Positions 1 through 10,670 of a stretch of 64,000 bases of DNA are shown in pieces. The notes below the pieces were generated by a model. That model searched no databases. It saw only the letters and a program-made list of their open reading frames with translations, and was not told the DNA's origin. The translations under genes were made by a program, and so were the position numbers. The stretch spans positions 1,783,368,466 to 1,783,432,465 of the forward strand of contig NC_056743.1 of assembly GCF_019279795.1 (NCBI RefSeq), given 5' to 3'. This DNA is from Protopterus annectens. Lineage: Eukaryota > Chordata > Ceratodontiformes > Protopteridae. How positions within the stretch are numbered: position 1 is the first letter of the stretch; each line of letters starts with the position of its first letter.

Positions 1-1128
1 ATAATGGAATCCTTTTGGTATTTAAGATAATGTAGCAGTATTTAGTCAGTGATGGTAACTGGGGGGTGAGGAATTAGGAGAGGGGGTGGTTATGTGGTGG
101 ATAAACATATTAAATGCAGGGTTAGTGTCTGTTTGAGCATTTGGGTATTGGATTTCATGATGCTGTACATATTCATAGGAGCTTAGGTGATAAGGAATGA
201 ATAGTAGGGGTATTAAGGGTAGCAGCATTAGTGTTTTATCTGTAGTCATAATAAATTACTAGGGTAAGGTCTGTACTGAGTGCATGTGGTGGGTCAATAT
301 GGATAGTGGGGTGGATAGAGGTGTATTATTGTGCTAGGAGTTTGCTGGGTTCTAGGAGCACTTGTAGTTGGTTAGCTTATTAAGGGGGCATGCCAGTGAT
401 ACTATAAATGTAGTACTACCGGGGGCGGGTGGGATATGGGGGCAGGGTGGGACGTGGAGCGAGCATAGTGGGGCTAAACCAGTAAAGCAGATGCCTTGAG
501 GCAGCATGTGCAGGTATGTGTTACAAGCATGCTTTTTTGTTTCTTTTTATATGCCTATTACTCTGCTCCTAAGCCCTACTGTTAAATAAGTTACAAGCAC
601 GCTTTTTGTTTTATTTTATCCTAGTCCCTACTGTTAAAAACTACACAGTTCCCTGCCTGCTTCACAGTTTACAATGCAGAGAGCCCATTTTCCAATTACC
701 TTTTGTAGCATGCTTGTTTCACTTAGATTATTGAGAAATGCACTGTTTGGAGTTGCAGCGCACACTATGCTCATCTGTTGAACAGTAGAAAGCACACTGT
801 TTTTACCTTAACTGGGGAAGAAAGAAGGCTACAGGAAAGTCTAACCCTTCCAACCTAATGCTTCTCAGCTTAAACAGATTACAAGTGGGAGATATGGGGA
901 CATTCACCAGTGTTTTTTTTTTGGACCCAGTTTGTTAGCTTTACATGTGGCAAGCTATTTTAGTGGATATTGAGCTTATTAAAACAAGTTCTGTGGTGGT
1001 AATGACTGTAACAGTCTGTGACATCTAAACCCACAATTATATACTCATAATATGGGCTACCTCACCTACTTACCTGTAGTTCCTGTGGAGAGAAAATCTG
1101 TAAATTTTACGACTGATACTGAAATATT
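1..1128. other. Unannotated non-coding stretch
   Basis: I see no convincing gene, repeat array or recognisable transposon motif here. Short open frames lack any family signature. There is a loose local repeat of a TTACAAGCA..GC-TTTTTGTTT phrase near 520-620, too short to classify. Confidence 0.5.
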
Positions 1129-1129
1129 T

Positions 1130-1226
1130 AGTGCTACATAGCACTGGATTCGAACCCTGGTCTGTGTGTGGCAAAATGTCCTTCATACAGAGTATTTAGC
1201 AAACTGAGCTACTGAGTCACTGCTGA
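1130..1226 (-). mobile_element. tRNA-derived SINE head, family 1
   Basis: Read on the minus strand this has a tRNA-like pol III promoter. An A-box-like TAGCTCAGTTTG is followed about 50 bases later by a perfect B box, GGGTTCGAATCC. A related copy in the opposite orientation lies at 16635-16740 and shares the stretch through TTTTGCCACACACAG. A functional tRNA is unlikely because the arms do not fold into a clear cloverleaf and a sister copy is dispersed elsewhere. The SINE body and tail were not resolved. Confidence 0.6.
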
Positions 1227-1606
1227 TTGCTGACTGACTGATATTTGCCTGGACCTAACCTTGAACCAAAATGTGACCTGGTAGTAGTGCACTTTTATAC
1301 TAGACTGCAGTGACAGTTGAACACATGCATGAAATTCTAGCATGGCAGAGATACTAGTTAACCTATACATTACTACATATAATGCAGGTGTATACAATAT
1401 ATTATTAGTGTTTTGAAATATCTATGAAGTCAGCAAACAATATCTGATTATGGGTTATTATTTGCAGTCTACAACTATTACACTGTTATACCTGACTGCA
1501 GCACCGTACCTCACAGCCTGAATGCATGTAGCTGACATGCAATGGTGAAACAAGACAATCCTGATGTACATAATTTACCTTGGTGTTATTGCTACTGGTT
1601 CATGTG

Positions 1607-2080
1607 TTGTTGCAGAACAGTTGCCATAATTAATTTCTTGTAAAACAGCCCTACTTTCACACTTCTTGCACAACAGACTTTATTAGATATACCTTCATGC
1701 AAGTACTGGTATTATTTCATGTTTTCATTGCAGAACAGTTGTCATAATTGATTTATTGTAAAACAGCCCTACTTCCACAGTCATTGCATAACAAGCTTAT
1801 TAATGATACCTTCAATGTTACTGGTAAAATTTCAAGTTTTTATTGCACAACAGCTATCATTATGCAGTGTTGCAATACAGCTGTAAGTCCACAATTATTG
1901 CACTACAAACCTTTTTGCATATGTTTTATTATGGCTAATGCTTTAGTCTTCCCTGCTTATAGCACTACAGTTGGCAGTATGCACTTATTGCAATACAGCT
2001 GTTAGTCCACATTCATTGCAATACAATCTTTACTGTATATACCTAATCACAGTTAATGCTTTACTCTTTCTTGCTTATTT
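1607..2080. repeat. Degenerate tandem repeat, about 116-bp unit, four copies
   Basis: Four diverged copies start near 1612, 1729, 1842 and 1959. Each carries a phrase like TTGCA(G/C)AACAG(T/C)T followed by AACAGC or ATACAGC and a C-rich TCCACA segment. Copies 1 and 2 are closest to each other, as are copies 3 and 4, suggesting stepwise duplication. No coding potential is apparent. Confidence 0.7.
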
Positions 2081-2640
2081 AACTATAGATAGCAAAATAC
2101 ATCTCTACTCACCACACTCATGGTGCAACCTGGAGAAGCACCCAACATGTGCCTTGAGGTTGCGAGCCCTCTCCTCTGCAGCTGTTGGGAAAGAAGAACA
2201 CCGATATGCATACCAGTTTAACAGACATTCAAATTACATATTGGTGGTACAGCGATGAAAGTACTTACATACATGTGGGACATTCCCTGCCCAAAATTCT
2301 TGGACCAAAGTGTCCAAGAGATCCCCCTTATATCTCTTCAGATTGTTGTAGTGGTGGCAACACTGTTCACCTGTGCAGGTGATGCCAGTTGCATTGGTGA
2401 GGTCCCTTGCCAGCTGGTTCTAGGCCTCTGCCTTGCACTCTGACCCTGGTAACCTCCCTGCAGAAACTGGCCTTCATGTTTTTTACAAGGAGTCTGACCA
2501 TGAGCATGGACTCCAGGATGCTCCAGCACTGCACCTGAAAGTGCAATCCCTCACCAACGCCTGCCATAGTATCCTTCAGAGACAGAACTCCAACAGATTA
2601 TGCTGTATTGACACCTATTGGGCTTAATATAGCATGTTTT
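2081..2640. other. Unclassified stretch
   Basis: Overlapping short frames exist on both strands but none shows a recognisable domain. The segment could be part of a decayed transposon; nothing firmer is supported. Confidence 0.4.
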
Positions 2641-2690
2641 CCCACCCTGACATGCCATTGGGCAACATTGAAAAATGTGGTGCATTGCTT

Positions 2691-2826
2691 AGCACCGCAT
2701 AAACCAGCTCAGCTCAGCCAGGCAGTGCTTAGCAGTGGTTAGCAGTGCTTCATGGTGTGCAAACCATCCAAGTGGTGCCAAGCAGTGCATAAACATTATC
2801 AGTCATTATTTTGTTTATGCGGTGCT
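2691..2826. repeat. Small inverted repeat in a GCTTAGC-rich segment
   Basis: The 14-base arm AGCACCGCATAAAC at 2691-2704 is exactly reverse-complemented at 2813-2826. Between and around the arms the words GCTTAGC and AGCAGTGCTTAGCAG recur. Similar GCTTAGCTGAGC phrases occur beside the SINE-like remnant at 16.06-16.33 kb, so this may be part of one dispersed repeat family. Confidence 0.55.
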
Positions 2827-2924
2827 TAGCAGATCTTAGCAGAGCTTAGCTGAGTAAAGCAAGCAAGTATTTATAAATAATTTGCATAATTTGTATTTTG
2901 AACAAAAACATTGCCCTTCTAAGG

Positions 2925-2996
2925 ATTTAAACCCCAGACCTACTGCACATGAGGCCATACCTCTACCCATTTAGCTATGTGGAATTTTGCTGTACC
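2925..2996 (-). mobile_element. tRNA-like SINE head, family 2
   Basis: On the minus strand an A-box-like TAGCTAAATGGGTAGAGG precedes a B-box-like GGGGTTTAAATCC after about 35 bases. A parallel arrangement is seen at 16160-16235. The segment is short and diverged, so only the pol III head is supported. Confidence 0.5.
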
Positions 2997-3399
2997 CTTG
3001 CATATAACTCTGAGCTACCTTTAAGCAGTGCTGAACACCTCACCGTACCACACAAACCCACTCAGCTATGCCTAGACTTGACCTTTACATAAATAATTAA
3101 ATATATCCAGTTTCAATTTCTAGATGTCTGGCAGGTGTCTTGGCACAGCTTAGTACTGTTACACTCTGTGCCGTGCAGCACAAATATGTTTTTTAAGGAA
3201 ATAAAAAAAAAACATTAAATTACATTGATACAATACAATTGGACAGTGCAGGGAGTATGTTCCTCATTTGTGGGTACAGTTAGCACCACACTCCCTACAC
3301 TGATTCAATAACCATGTTCCACTGTTCTCCCTCGGCAACACGCCATGATTAATATGCATGGTGCACTGCCAAGACAGAACCGTGTGTACGGGCATGGTA
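2997..3399. other. Non-coding stretch, SINE-like debris
   Basis: This AT-rich stretch contains a poly(A) run near 3206 and no coding signal. It may be the flank of the family 2 SINE-like repeat. Confidence 0.35.
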
Positions 3400-5500
3400 A
3401 CATTCTGTGTAGGCACTACACTATGCTTGCATGGATTTTATTAAATCTAGGGGTACCTCTTTACCTGCAATTCATGTAGATGATATACTCTGTAAGCCAC
3501 AGAAGCAAGAAATAAAAGAGGTTATGTTAAGGAACAATGCAGTATTTTCAGGAAGAACAAATCTGATTCAATACCCTATTAAGACTAAAGGCTAACTTTA
3601 AACCTTTGAGAATACTTCACTCACAAAGAAAGGCAGTATAAGGGAAGTATACAAGATGCTTATGGTAGTAATAACAGAAGAGTCAAACAGTGACTGGAAT
3701 ATCCCTGCAGCATTAGCACCCAAGCCTGATGGAGCCATCAGGTTCTGTAATGACTTTATGAAGTTGAACACCATTTCAAAATTTCATAGTTACCCAATAC
3801 CTAATGTAGATAAACCTTTAGAAAGGATATGGAGAGCAAAGCTTCTGACTACACATTAACAAAGAATGTTGAGGTTAAAGAAAAATAAATCTTCTTCAAC
3901 ACTTTTTCAACACTGAAGTATTATTACAGCATATTGTTCTCCTGTTTGGGTTGCATAGTTCCCTACAACCTTTCAGTGACTCATGTTCAAGTCTTTGCTA
4001 GTGCACAAACCTACCCTACCTTCCGGCCAACTTCTATACTCTTGCTCTGTAGCCAGAGCCTGGAATTCCCTTCCTTTTACAAAAAGAGCTAATCAAAACC
4101 TGGAATCATTCAAAACGTCTTTACAACAGTACCTGTCTTCATCCTGGAACTGTACTTGCACCAAGTCTCCATTCTTTAAATCCTGACACCCTCTATCTCA
4201 TGAATGTACTCTGATAACTTTTTCTTTCAGCTGTCATAATGTTCATCTTTATCTATCACAAATGAATACTGACCTTTGTGGCAGAAGTATATAATTTTGG
4301 CCTTTTTACCTATTTTTGTCTCACTCTGTAACCTAATGTTTGTATTACTGTAACTGTTGATAAATTTAACTTTACATTTTGTTTAAGTAATCAGTCAATT
4401 ATTTATCTATTTTGTGGAGATTGTATTAATTTTTATATACTTGTCTATGTTCATGCGTTTTGTGTAGCTTTTCTTCCCGGGCCTCCACTGAAAATGGACT
4501 TTCCTGGCCCAGGGGACTATCACGGTAAACAAATGCCAATAAATAAACACATAAACTAAGTAACTATGTAAATAAATAAATAAATAAATAAATGTTCAAG
4601 TCTTAAAGTCCTATGTCTGGTAACCGGCCGTCTATTTAAATGTTGTTATCATCCTCTCTGAGGACCGACACTCCTGTCTGGCAATTTGCAAGCTGTATTA
4701 GAAGCTTTTAAACAAACCAGATTAACTCTGAATACTTCTAAAGAGAAACTGCATATGACAGAGGTGAAGGACTTAGGACATGTGATAGGCAGGCGAATGG
4801 TCAGACCCCAAATTGAGACATTAGCTACAATAAGGAAGTGTCATATACTGGGCACAAAAAAGCAAATAAGGGCATTCTTGGTGTTAGATGAATATTAACG
4901 AATGCTTGTACTCCCCATTTTGCCAAAAAAATATGCTATTTAACCGATTTGATTAAAGGGAAAATGTCATTAAAAGCAAAATGGGCAAAGGCAGCTGATA
5001 ATGCTTTTAAACATTTAAAGGAGACACTATGCTCAGAGCATCTGCTAGTTTCCCAAATGTTTAATACATCCTTTTTTGTGTATCTGGATGCTTCAGGAGT
5101 CAGCTTAGGGGTAGTAATCTCACAACTATAGAATGGGGAAAAGCATCCTGTAAGCTACTTCAGAAGCAAGTTAGTTAAAGCAGAAACAAAATGTTTTATG
5201 TCTGTGGGGTGTATTTAGTAATGAAGTGGGCCTGCTCTTCACTAAAGTGATACCTACTGGGAAAATAATTAATGTTAATAACTGACTGTATCCCACTCAT
5301 GTAGTTTCATAAGCAGCAAGGTGGTAATGCCAAGTACTGCAGGTGGGACTTTTGACATCAACCGTTGATGTTCAGTGTGAGCCATTAATCTGGCTCAACA
5401 CAGCACATCGCCTATGACCTGCCAAGAAGATATAGGCTGTCCAGTGGATATGAAACCAACGAATTCAGGCTGGGAGGGTAACTGTAGAACAGCATAGTGG
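3400..5500 (+). pseudogene. Gmr1-like Ty3/Gypsy reverse transcriptase-RNase H remnant
   Basis: Translated pieces run in order through a Gypsy pol. Near 3545 there is a VFSGRTNLIQYPIKT linker. At 3656-3850 comes the RT N-terminal part with SNSDWNIPAALAPKPDG and FCNDFMKLNTISKF. Near 3935 the LLFGLHSSLQ palm segment appears. The RT C-terminal part at 4686-4880 includes KEKLHMTEVKDLGHVIGR. At 4949-5130 is the RNase H start with VYLDASGVSLGVVISQL, and the RNase H end reaches about 5410. The FCNDF..LN wording is typical of Gypsy elements in which integrase precedes RT (Gmr1-like), where RNase H ends pol. The fragment has many stops and is split by a LINE at 3996-4591. Confidence 0.75.
3983..4604 (+). 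mobile_element. 5'-truncated L2-like LINE insertion with 13-bp TSD
   Basis: The 13-base duplication ATGTTCAAGTCTT at 3983-3995 and 4592-4604 bounds a 596-bp insert (3996-4591). The insert encodes an ORF2 C-terminus with the motif ARAWNSLP, followed by SFKTSLQQYL and a Cys-rich end. The 3' untranslated region has CCCGGGCCTCCACTGAAAAT and ends in (AAAT)n. The same 3' end recurs at 53.92 kb on this strand and at 29.05 and 61.08 kb on the minus strand. The insertion disrupts the Gypsy RT frame around it. Confidence 0.85.
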
Positions 5501-5799
5501 TTCTCACTAAATAAGGTGCTCAGGTGAATGTAAACATTGTAAACATCACTGCATTTTGTGTGTTAGCTGTGAAAATAGAACTGCTGTAGTAACTATGGTT
5601 TATTTAAGAACAGAAAGAAGTTTTGTTATATTACCAAGAGAAGTGGTGATATTACTTTAAAGGTAGAGAGGAATTTTTCTGTATTAACTAGACCATATGT
5701 GGTTAATGAAGCAACTAATGCTGTATAAAATGAGAGCTAAGGTAAGCCTATGCATACAGAGTGTTGTCTGCCTCTCTTGGAGTGGGATTTGATATATAC

Positions 5800-6112
5800 A
5801 GCAGTCATACCTCTCAGCCTCTTAGAGTAAGAAATCTGGACAAAGCCATAGAAAAAGTGGTACAAATAAGGAAAATTTTGAAATATTGCTCTTACAAACT
5901 TAGAAAGTTGATAGAATAACAGGTTTTGTATTAGCATGAATTTTCTGAAGGGTATGAAGTCTATATCTCAAATGTCTGTCATTATTTTCTAACTTCAGTC
6001 TTTAATGATTTGCCACTAATTTGCCAGAAAGCCACAATTGTATGAAAAACGGATCAAAAATATAAGCCACAAATCTGGACATTCTGCGAAAATCTGTACA
6101 GGTATAGGTATG
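5800..6112 (-). mobile_element. Short TIR repeat (family X), near full length
   Basis: One end carries CATACCTCTCA near 5805 and the other GGTATGAGCAGTG near 6105, giving imperfect terminal inverted repeats around ATACCTCTCA. On the minus strand the interior reads ACAGATTTTCGCAGAATGTC and later TCCAGATTTCTTACTC. These phrases are shared with copies at 28.93, 46.9 and 56.3 kb. It has no coding capacity. The CAGT-TATACCTCTCAA-like ends suggest a hAT-type non-autonomous element, but the TSD was not resolved. Confidence 0.6.
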
Positions 6113-6352
6113 AGCAGTGTGCCTGAAAGAGAAAGACAGCAGACTAGTGACTGAAGATTTAGAAGAAGACACCAGTCTCTTACATGGAGGTGGAGGGGGC
6201 TTATTCCACTGAAAAACTTCATAGTGTATTTGGCTTTCAAATATATGCATGTTCAGTAATTTGGGATGATTAAATGTGGTTCACTGAATGGCTTTTATGA
6301 AAAAAAGGAATATGTCTGTGTGTGTATATGTTTCTATATCTATCTAGATAAA

Positions 6353-6360
6353 GACACACA

Positions 6361-6409
<49 letters not shown>

Positions 6410-6440
6410 ACACACACACACAAACACACACATGTGTGTG
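6353..6440. repeat. (CA)n microsatellite
   Basis: A long CA run is interrupted by a few T and A changes and runs into TGTGTGTG followed by a G-rich GGGGGTGG tract to about 6470. Long open frames here on both strands are artefacts of the dinucleotide repeat. Confidence 0.95.
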
Positions 6441-6607
6441 TGGGGGGGTGGATGTGTGGGGGGTGGGGGGTGGATTAGCTATATAAATATACATGTCTGT
6501 AGTCAATTTGATTGACTTGCACTTCAACATAAATGACTTTTCAAAATTTGACTGAAAACACATTTGACTATAAACTCACTTCAGTGATTCTCATTTCCCT
6601 TTAAAAG

Positions 6608-7770
6608 CTTTATTTATGTATTTAAGTTTGTTAATCAAGATAGTAGACTGATCACAACAGACTATTTGCAGGCACAGCCTGGGTAAATGCATTCACAAAA
6701 AGTTAAAACAGAACTAATTCGCAAACACAAGAGTATTTGCAGTATTTAACGGAAGAAAAAATAATGGTGGATTAATTTTGGTAGTAAATATAGGAGGTAA
6801 GCAACATGTGAGCAGAGAGGATAGAAGTAGAAGTAGTTGAGGAGAAAGTTAGGTCATGTGTCCAGTGGAAAAGCACTTGCAGTCAGACTTTTGATGGAGG
6901 CATCTTTTGAATTGTGCTTTGAAAGTTGGGAAGGAAGAGATTTCTTTAAGGTGAGAGAGAGGGATTTCCAGAATTTGCTTGAAAGAATGGAGAAGGAGTG
7001 GTCAATACAGTGCAGTTTGGCTTTGAGGGTCTGGAGGAAGAGTTAATTGGGAGACATTGCAGAGGCTGTAGAGCTGGTTTTATTATGGAGTCTGGCACCA
7101 AAAGGAAGGACCACACCTGGCTGCAGTAATATGAAAAGAAAAAACTAAGACTTATTTCAGCTTTGTAGGTGACTGGGAGCCATTCAGCTTTTGGTGTTCC
7201 AAGGGGATTAGAATGAATTATCAGATTTTGTTTTCTGTGGACAAGTGAAAATTTTTTTACAGTTTGTGGCTATGATAGGGTGCCTGTATTAGAGTTGGGC
7301 TAGGAGAACTCTTTTGCATATTGTAGCTCTAGTTGCTCTATAGAGAAAGGTAGATATTTTCCAGAACCAAAATAAAACAGAGTTGATCCTTTTCCTGATG
7401 TTTTCAATGTAGGTGTGGAAGTTAAATTGCTGGTCCAGTTATAAACCTAGAAATTTAAAGGATGTGGTTGTTTCTATTGGTGTACCATTAAGATAAGTGA
7501 TTCTGAAAATTTGAGGAATGTTTTATTCAGCTTTTGTGAGGTTTCAAATGTCATACTTTTTGTTTTGGAGGGGTTTGGGAGTAGCTTATAGCTATTCAGC
7601 CAAAAATGAAGGGAGTGGAGTTTAGACTGAAGCTGGGTATGAAGAGATGAATGTGAAGGATTGGATGGAAGGATAACCATGTCATCAGCATAAAGAGTGA
7701 TAGGAAGGTTACAACAGTTGGAGGTGAATGTGTTAATAATGATTGAAAACAACAATAGAGTGAGTATGTG
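6608..7770 (-). mobile_element. L2-like LINE, 5'-truncated
   Basis: On the minus strand 7755-7474 encodes an RT segment with the catalytic motif LYADDMVIL followed by KTKSMTF. This is the usual order (YADD, then the thumb-side KTK motif) of Jockey-group LINE RTs. Near 6900-7000 a C-terminal segment FPTFKAQFKRCLHQ leads to a Cys-rich end similar to the 4.1-kb copy. The T-rich start near 6608 matches the 3' tail of the family in reverse. YADD is intact but the frame is broken downstream. The element lies between the two Gmr1-like pieces, abutting gag. Confidence 0.65.
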
Positions 7771-9640
7771 AATAATGTTAATAAAACTTTGGAAATTCTA
7801 GCTGTAGATAAATTTAAAAGGACACTTAAGACAGAAGGTGTTTCAGTGTAACCTTAAATCTTCTGAACAATTCATTTACCAGAGCATTTCTTATTAAGTC
7901 AAATTTCAGCCTCTAAAACTGACTTGCCTATTCCAGCGCCTCATATCAAGCCCTCACTTAAGCAAAGGTCAATGCCAATAAACAAATTCAAAATATTGTC
8001 ATCTGAACTAGTTTGTTTTAAATGTTCTAACACAGGACACATGAGGTAATGTGCAGCTCTTGGTAGCAATGTTGTAAATGTAATAACTTGCAACACTAGT
8101 CAGTAAACTATTAAACAAAGGATCTATGGAACTGTGCCAGTGGTATGTAACATGGATGAATAGTTAACATTTAGGACTATAGTGCCTGCATTCCATCATT
8201 GTATTGTCACCGACCTACTGTAGCAGAAGCAAAGGAGTTGCCAGGTTAGACTTGGGTGAGATTGATTAAACTAGTCACATCACAATATGTGTGTAAGCGT
8301 AAAACTACTAGCAACCAGAAAATTTAAGTAATGTGTGTACAATTAGATAAAAAAGAATATTCTATAACCCAACTACAAATACAAACTATTATAGATAAAG
8401 TATTATATCCAGTAGCTTTATTGCCTAATCTAGTGCAAGGTGTGATAATTGGATGGGGCATTCCTCAATTTAAAGAACTATGGAAAATATGCTATGGGGA
8501 CTAATAAAATCCAATGTATTGTCAGAAATACAAAGATCCAGAGATGACAAAGTTGTAGAACTTGAAGCTTGCAAAGAAACTGTGAGTTTGGGTAGAGGGC
8601 ATGGACAGAGCTGATGCTGAGATTCTGGTAGTCACAACTACAAAAGACATCAGTACATGAACTGATATGTAACAGAGTGCAGTTACACAAAAAGAAGAAG
8701 GTGTAGTAATTCAAGAAGCTGAACATATTTTTAATCTTCTGTCTGTTATGCTAGGACAGTGAGCCAGACAGATACTGAAGTGAGACTCCAAGACTAGGAA
8801 AGATAGGAATAACACTTTTTTTGTTGTGTCTTTCAGCTTTTCCCAGTTAGGGGTCACCACAGCGGAACTCTGGTCCGCTAATGATTGGCAGTTGATTTTT
8901 ATGTGCTGAGTTGCCTGCCCTAACGCACAACCTTCAATGAAGGTATACCTATTCACGCATGTCTCCACAGAAGACACTCTAGCTGAGAATCGAACGGGAC
9001 GTCTTGCTGTGAGGCAAAAACGCTACTGCAGCACCGCCACCACGGACAAAGATAGGAATAACACTGAAATAAATAAAAAGAAAACTGCAGTACTGTATGC
9101 CAATGAAAATAACTTTCATGAGTTACCTCTTCTAGAGGATAAGTTACTGTAGATTAAGAGGAGAAATATGTCTTAGTGGGTGAAGAGGCTATATCCTCCA
9201 TTTCATATAAGGATCATGAGGAAAGAAAGAATGATTTGGCAGATATCCAAGTGAAAGGAAACTATACTGATCAGAGACAGAGTGAATATATCATGACATG
9301 AAGAGAAAACAACTAACTAAAACAGCCTAATTTCATATCCATAGCTTTAACTAAGAAATGAATTGTTATACAGGGATATACAGGGTCATACAGGGTGACC
9401 AAAGAAAAAGAGCAATTACTAAGCCAATTGTTAGTATGAAAGCCTTTCAGAACACTTGCAATGAAGTTGGTACATAGCCACATTATGTAGTAAACATCTT
9501 AGGACAGACAAGACCAAAGTTAAAATGCCCGCAGAATTTTCCTGGCCTGGTATTATAAAGGAAGTATGCATTTTTGTGGCAACCATACAACATGTCAAAA
9601 GAAGGTATCTACTCCAGGCTTTACATTTTCTAATAGTGGT
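7771..9640 (+). pseudogene. Gmr1-like Ty3/Gypsy gag-protease-integrase remnant
   Basis: Decayed frames follow the order gag zinc knuckle, protease-type segment, integrase N-terminus. Near 8010-8050 is CFKCSNTGHMR, then a stop and Cys, a CCHC knuckle with spacing damaged. Around 8390-8490 the segment LLPNLVQGVIIGWGIPQFKEL resembles the stretch after the aspartic protease in Gypsy pol. Near 9450-9600 KTKVKMPAEFSWPGIIKEV resembles the H2C2 integrase domain (K-T-x..FYWPG). Integrase directly after protease, with no RT between, fits the Gmr1-like domain order. Many stops exist, and a SINE interrupts it at 8817-9047. It ends at a CR1 fragment at 9.62 kb. Confidence 0.55.
8799..9065 (-). mobile_element. 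Fish-type tRNA SINE with perfect 18-bp TSD
   Basis: The 18-base direct repeat AAAGATAGGAATAACACT at 8799-8816 and 9048-9065 flanks a 231-bp insert. On the minus strand the insert begins with a tRNA-like head (GTGGCGGTGCTGCAG, then CTCACAGCAAG and a GTTCGATTC B box). It ends with the conserved CCCCTAACTGGGAAAAGC segment. The same family is at 42937-43311. Compared with that copy, much of the central region is missing here. Confidence 0.85.
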
Positions 9641-9850
9641 TTAAAGTTCCTTACTGGCATATTTTAATGTAGTCTTAACGTAGGGAGATGGGGATTTCTT
9701 GCAATTTTTCATTATTTTCCTTCTTTTGTTGTAAAGTTTATTAATACAGGAGTTCCACCAGAGGTTTATTCCTGAATTTACAGATATATGTTCATCAGAT
9801 GGGTATTGATTTGTCTGTGCAACTGTCCGGGTGCTGGTAAAAGTCAGAAG
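9620..9850 (-). pseudogene. CR1 ORF2 fragment (linker after endonuclease)
   Basis: The minus strand encodes NLWWNSCINKLYNKRRK. This parallels PIWWSPAINKLYNRRKK in the plus-strand CR1 copy at 25.8 kb, so this is the region between endonuclease and RT. It is a short fragment wedged between the Gypsy remnant and a Harbinger fragment. Confidence 0.65.
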
Positions 9851-9879
9851 TGAATGCAGTAGTTCTTTGAGTGGCTGGG

Positions 9880-10670
9880 ACTCAAGGGTTTGTACTGGCC
9901 CAGGGAGCATATGGAGGGTCTTCACAGCACAGGGAGCAGACTACTTCACAAGAGCTTTTTATGACATAGCTCATTTCTCTGAGGTATTGGGGGCCATAGA
10001 CTGCCCCACATTGAAGTTAAGTCCTAATGTCTAAACAGAGAAGCAGGTATATTAGCCTCAAAGATTATGACTTTATCCTCCATCAACTGCCAGGTGGTCT
10101 GCAATGCACAACGTACAATTTACAGTCTGCCTGCAGGTTGCCCATGCACTACCTACAACTCCCACATATGGCATGCATGTGATGTATATCACTGGTTTAT
10201 GTGTGGTGAATTTTCACAGGGGCATCTTACTGGTGATATTGGATATGGCTGGGAGCAATGGTTAATAATATCTATTAGAAATCCATAGATGGATAGCACA
10301 GTGGCAGACAATAACTACAAATATGCCCTGTCAGAAACCCCGTCATTATCAAGTGTGTTTTTGGCTGCTAAAGGCTCACTTTATCTGGTGGTGTCCTGCA
10401 CTATGACCTTGGCACGTGTGCTAATATACTTTCTGTATGTGCTGTGTTACGTAATATAATTTTGAGAAAACAGTCACAGTAGGGGATACACATTCAGAGG
10501 AAAGGTTCCACTGCCCCTGGCAGTACAGAAGGAGCCCAATAAGGGGCCTTGGGAGGCGTTGGTAGCAACAGATGATTGTGCCACATGAAGGTGAGCACAT
10601 TATGGTGTGGCACTGGCTGTGAGGCAGTGGTAGGTTCATAATGATGGGTCAGAATAAAGCATTATACAGA
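9880..10670 (+). pseudogene. Harbinger transposase fragment
   Basis: Translated segments match the Harbinger copy at 30.4-36.8 kb. SEVLGAIDC (first catalytic Asp) appears near 9975. SINCQVVCNAQ is near 10083, NSHIWHACDVY near 10160, and a GDIGYGWE stretch (GD-x-GY, third Asp) near 10235. Near 10440 YVLCYVI..ENS parallels the C-terminal DMLHNMILRKQ helix. Stops and frame changes separate the pieces. The N-terminal helix-turn-helix is absent. It is a dead DDE nuclease gene of the PIF/Harbinger superfamily. Confidence 0.7.

Noticed and set aside
1150..1220. tRNA gene on the minus strand
   Set aside because: The B box is perfect, but no clear cloverleaf folds and a related copy lies at 16.6 kb, so it is a SINE head.
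6266..6563. Open frames on both strands over the CA repeat
   Set aside because: They are Thr-His or Cys-Val dipeptide runs created by the dinucleotide repeat.
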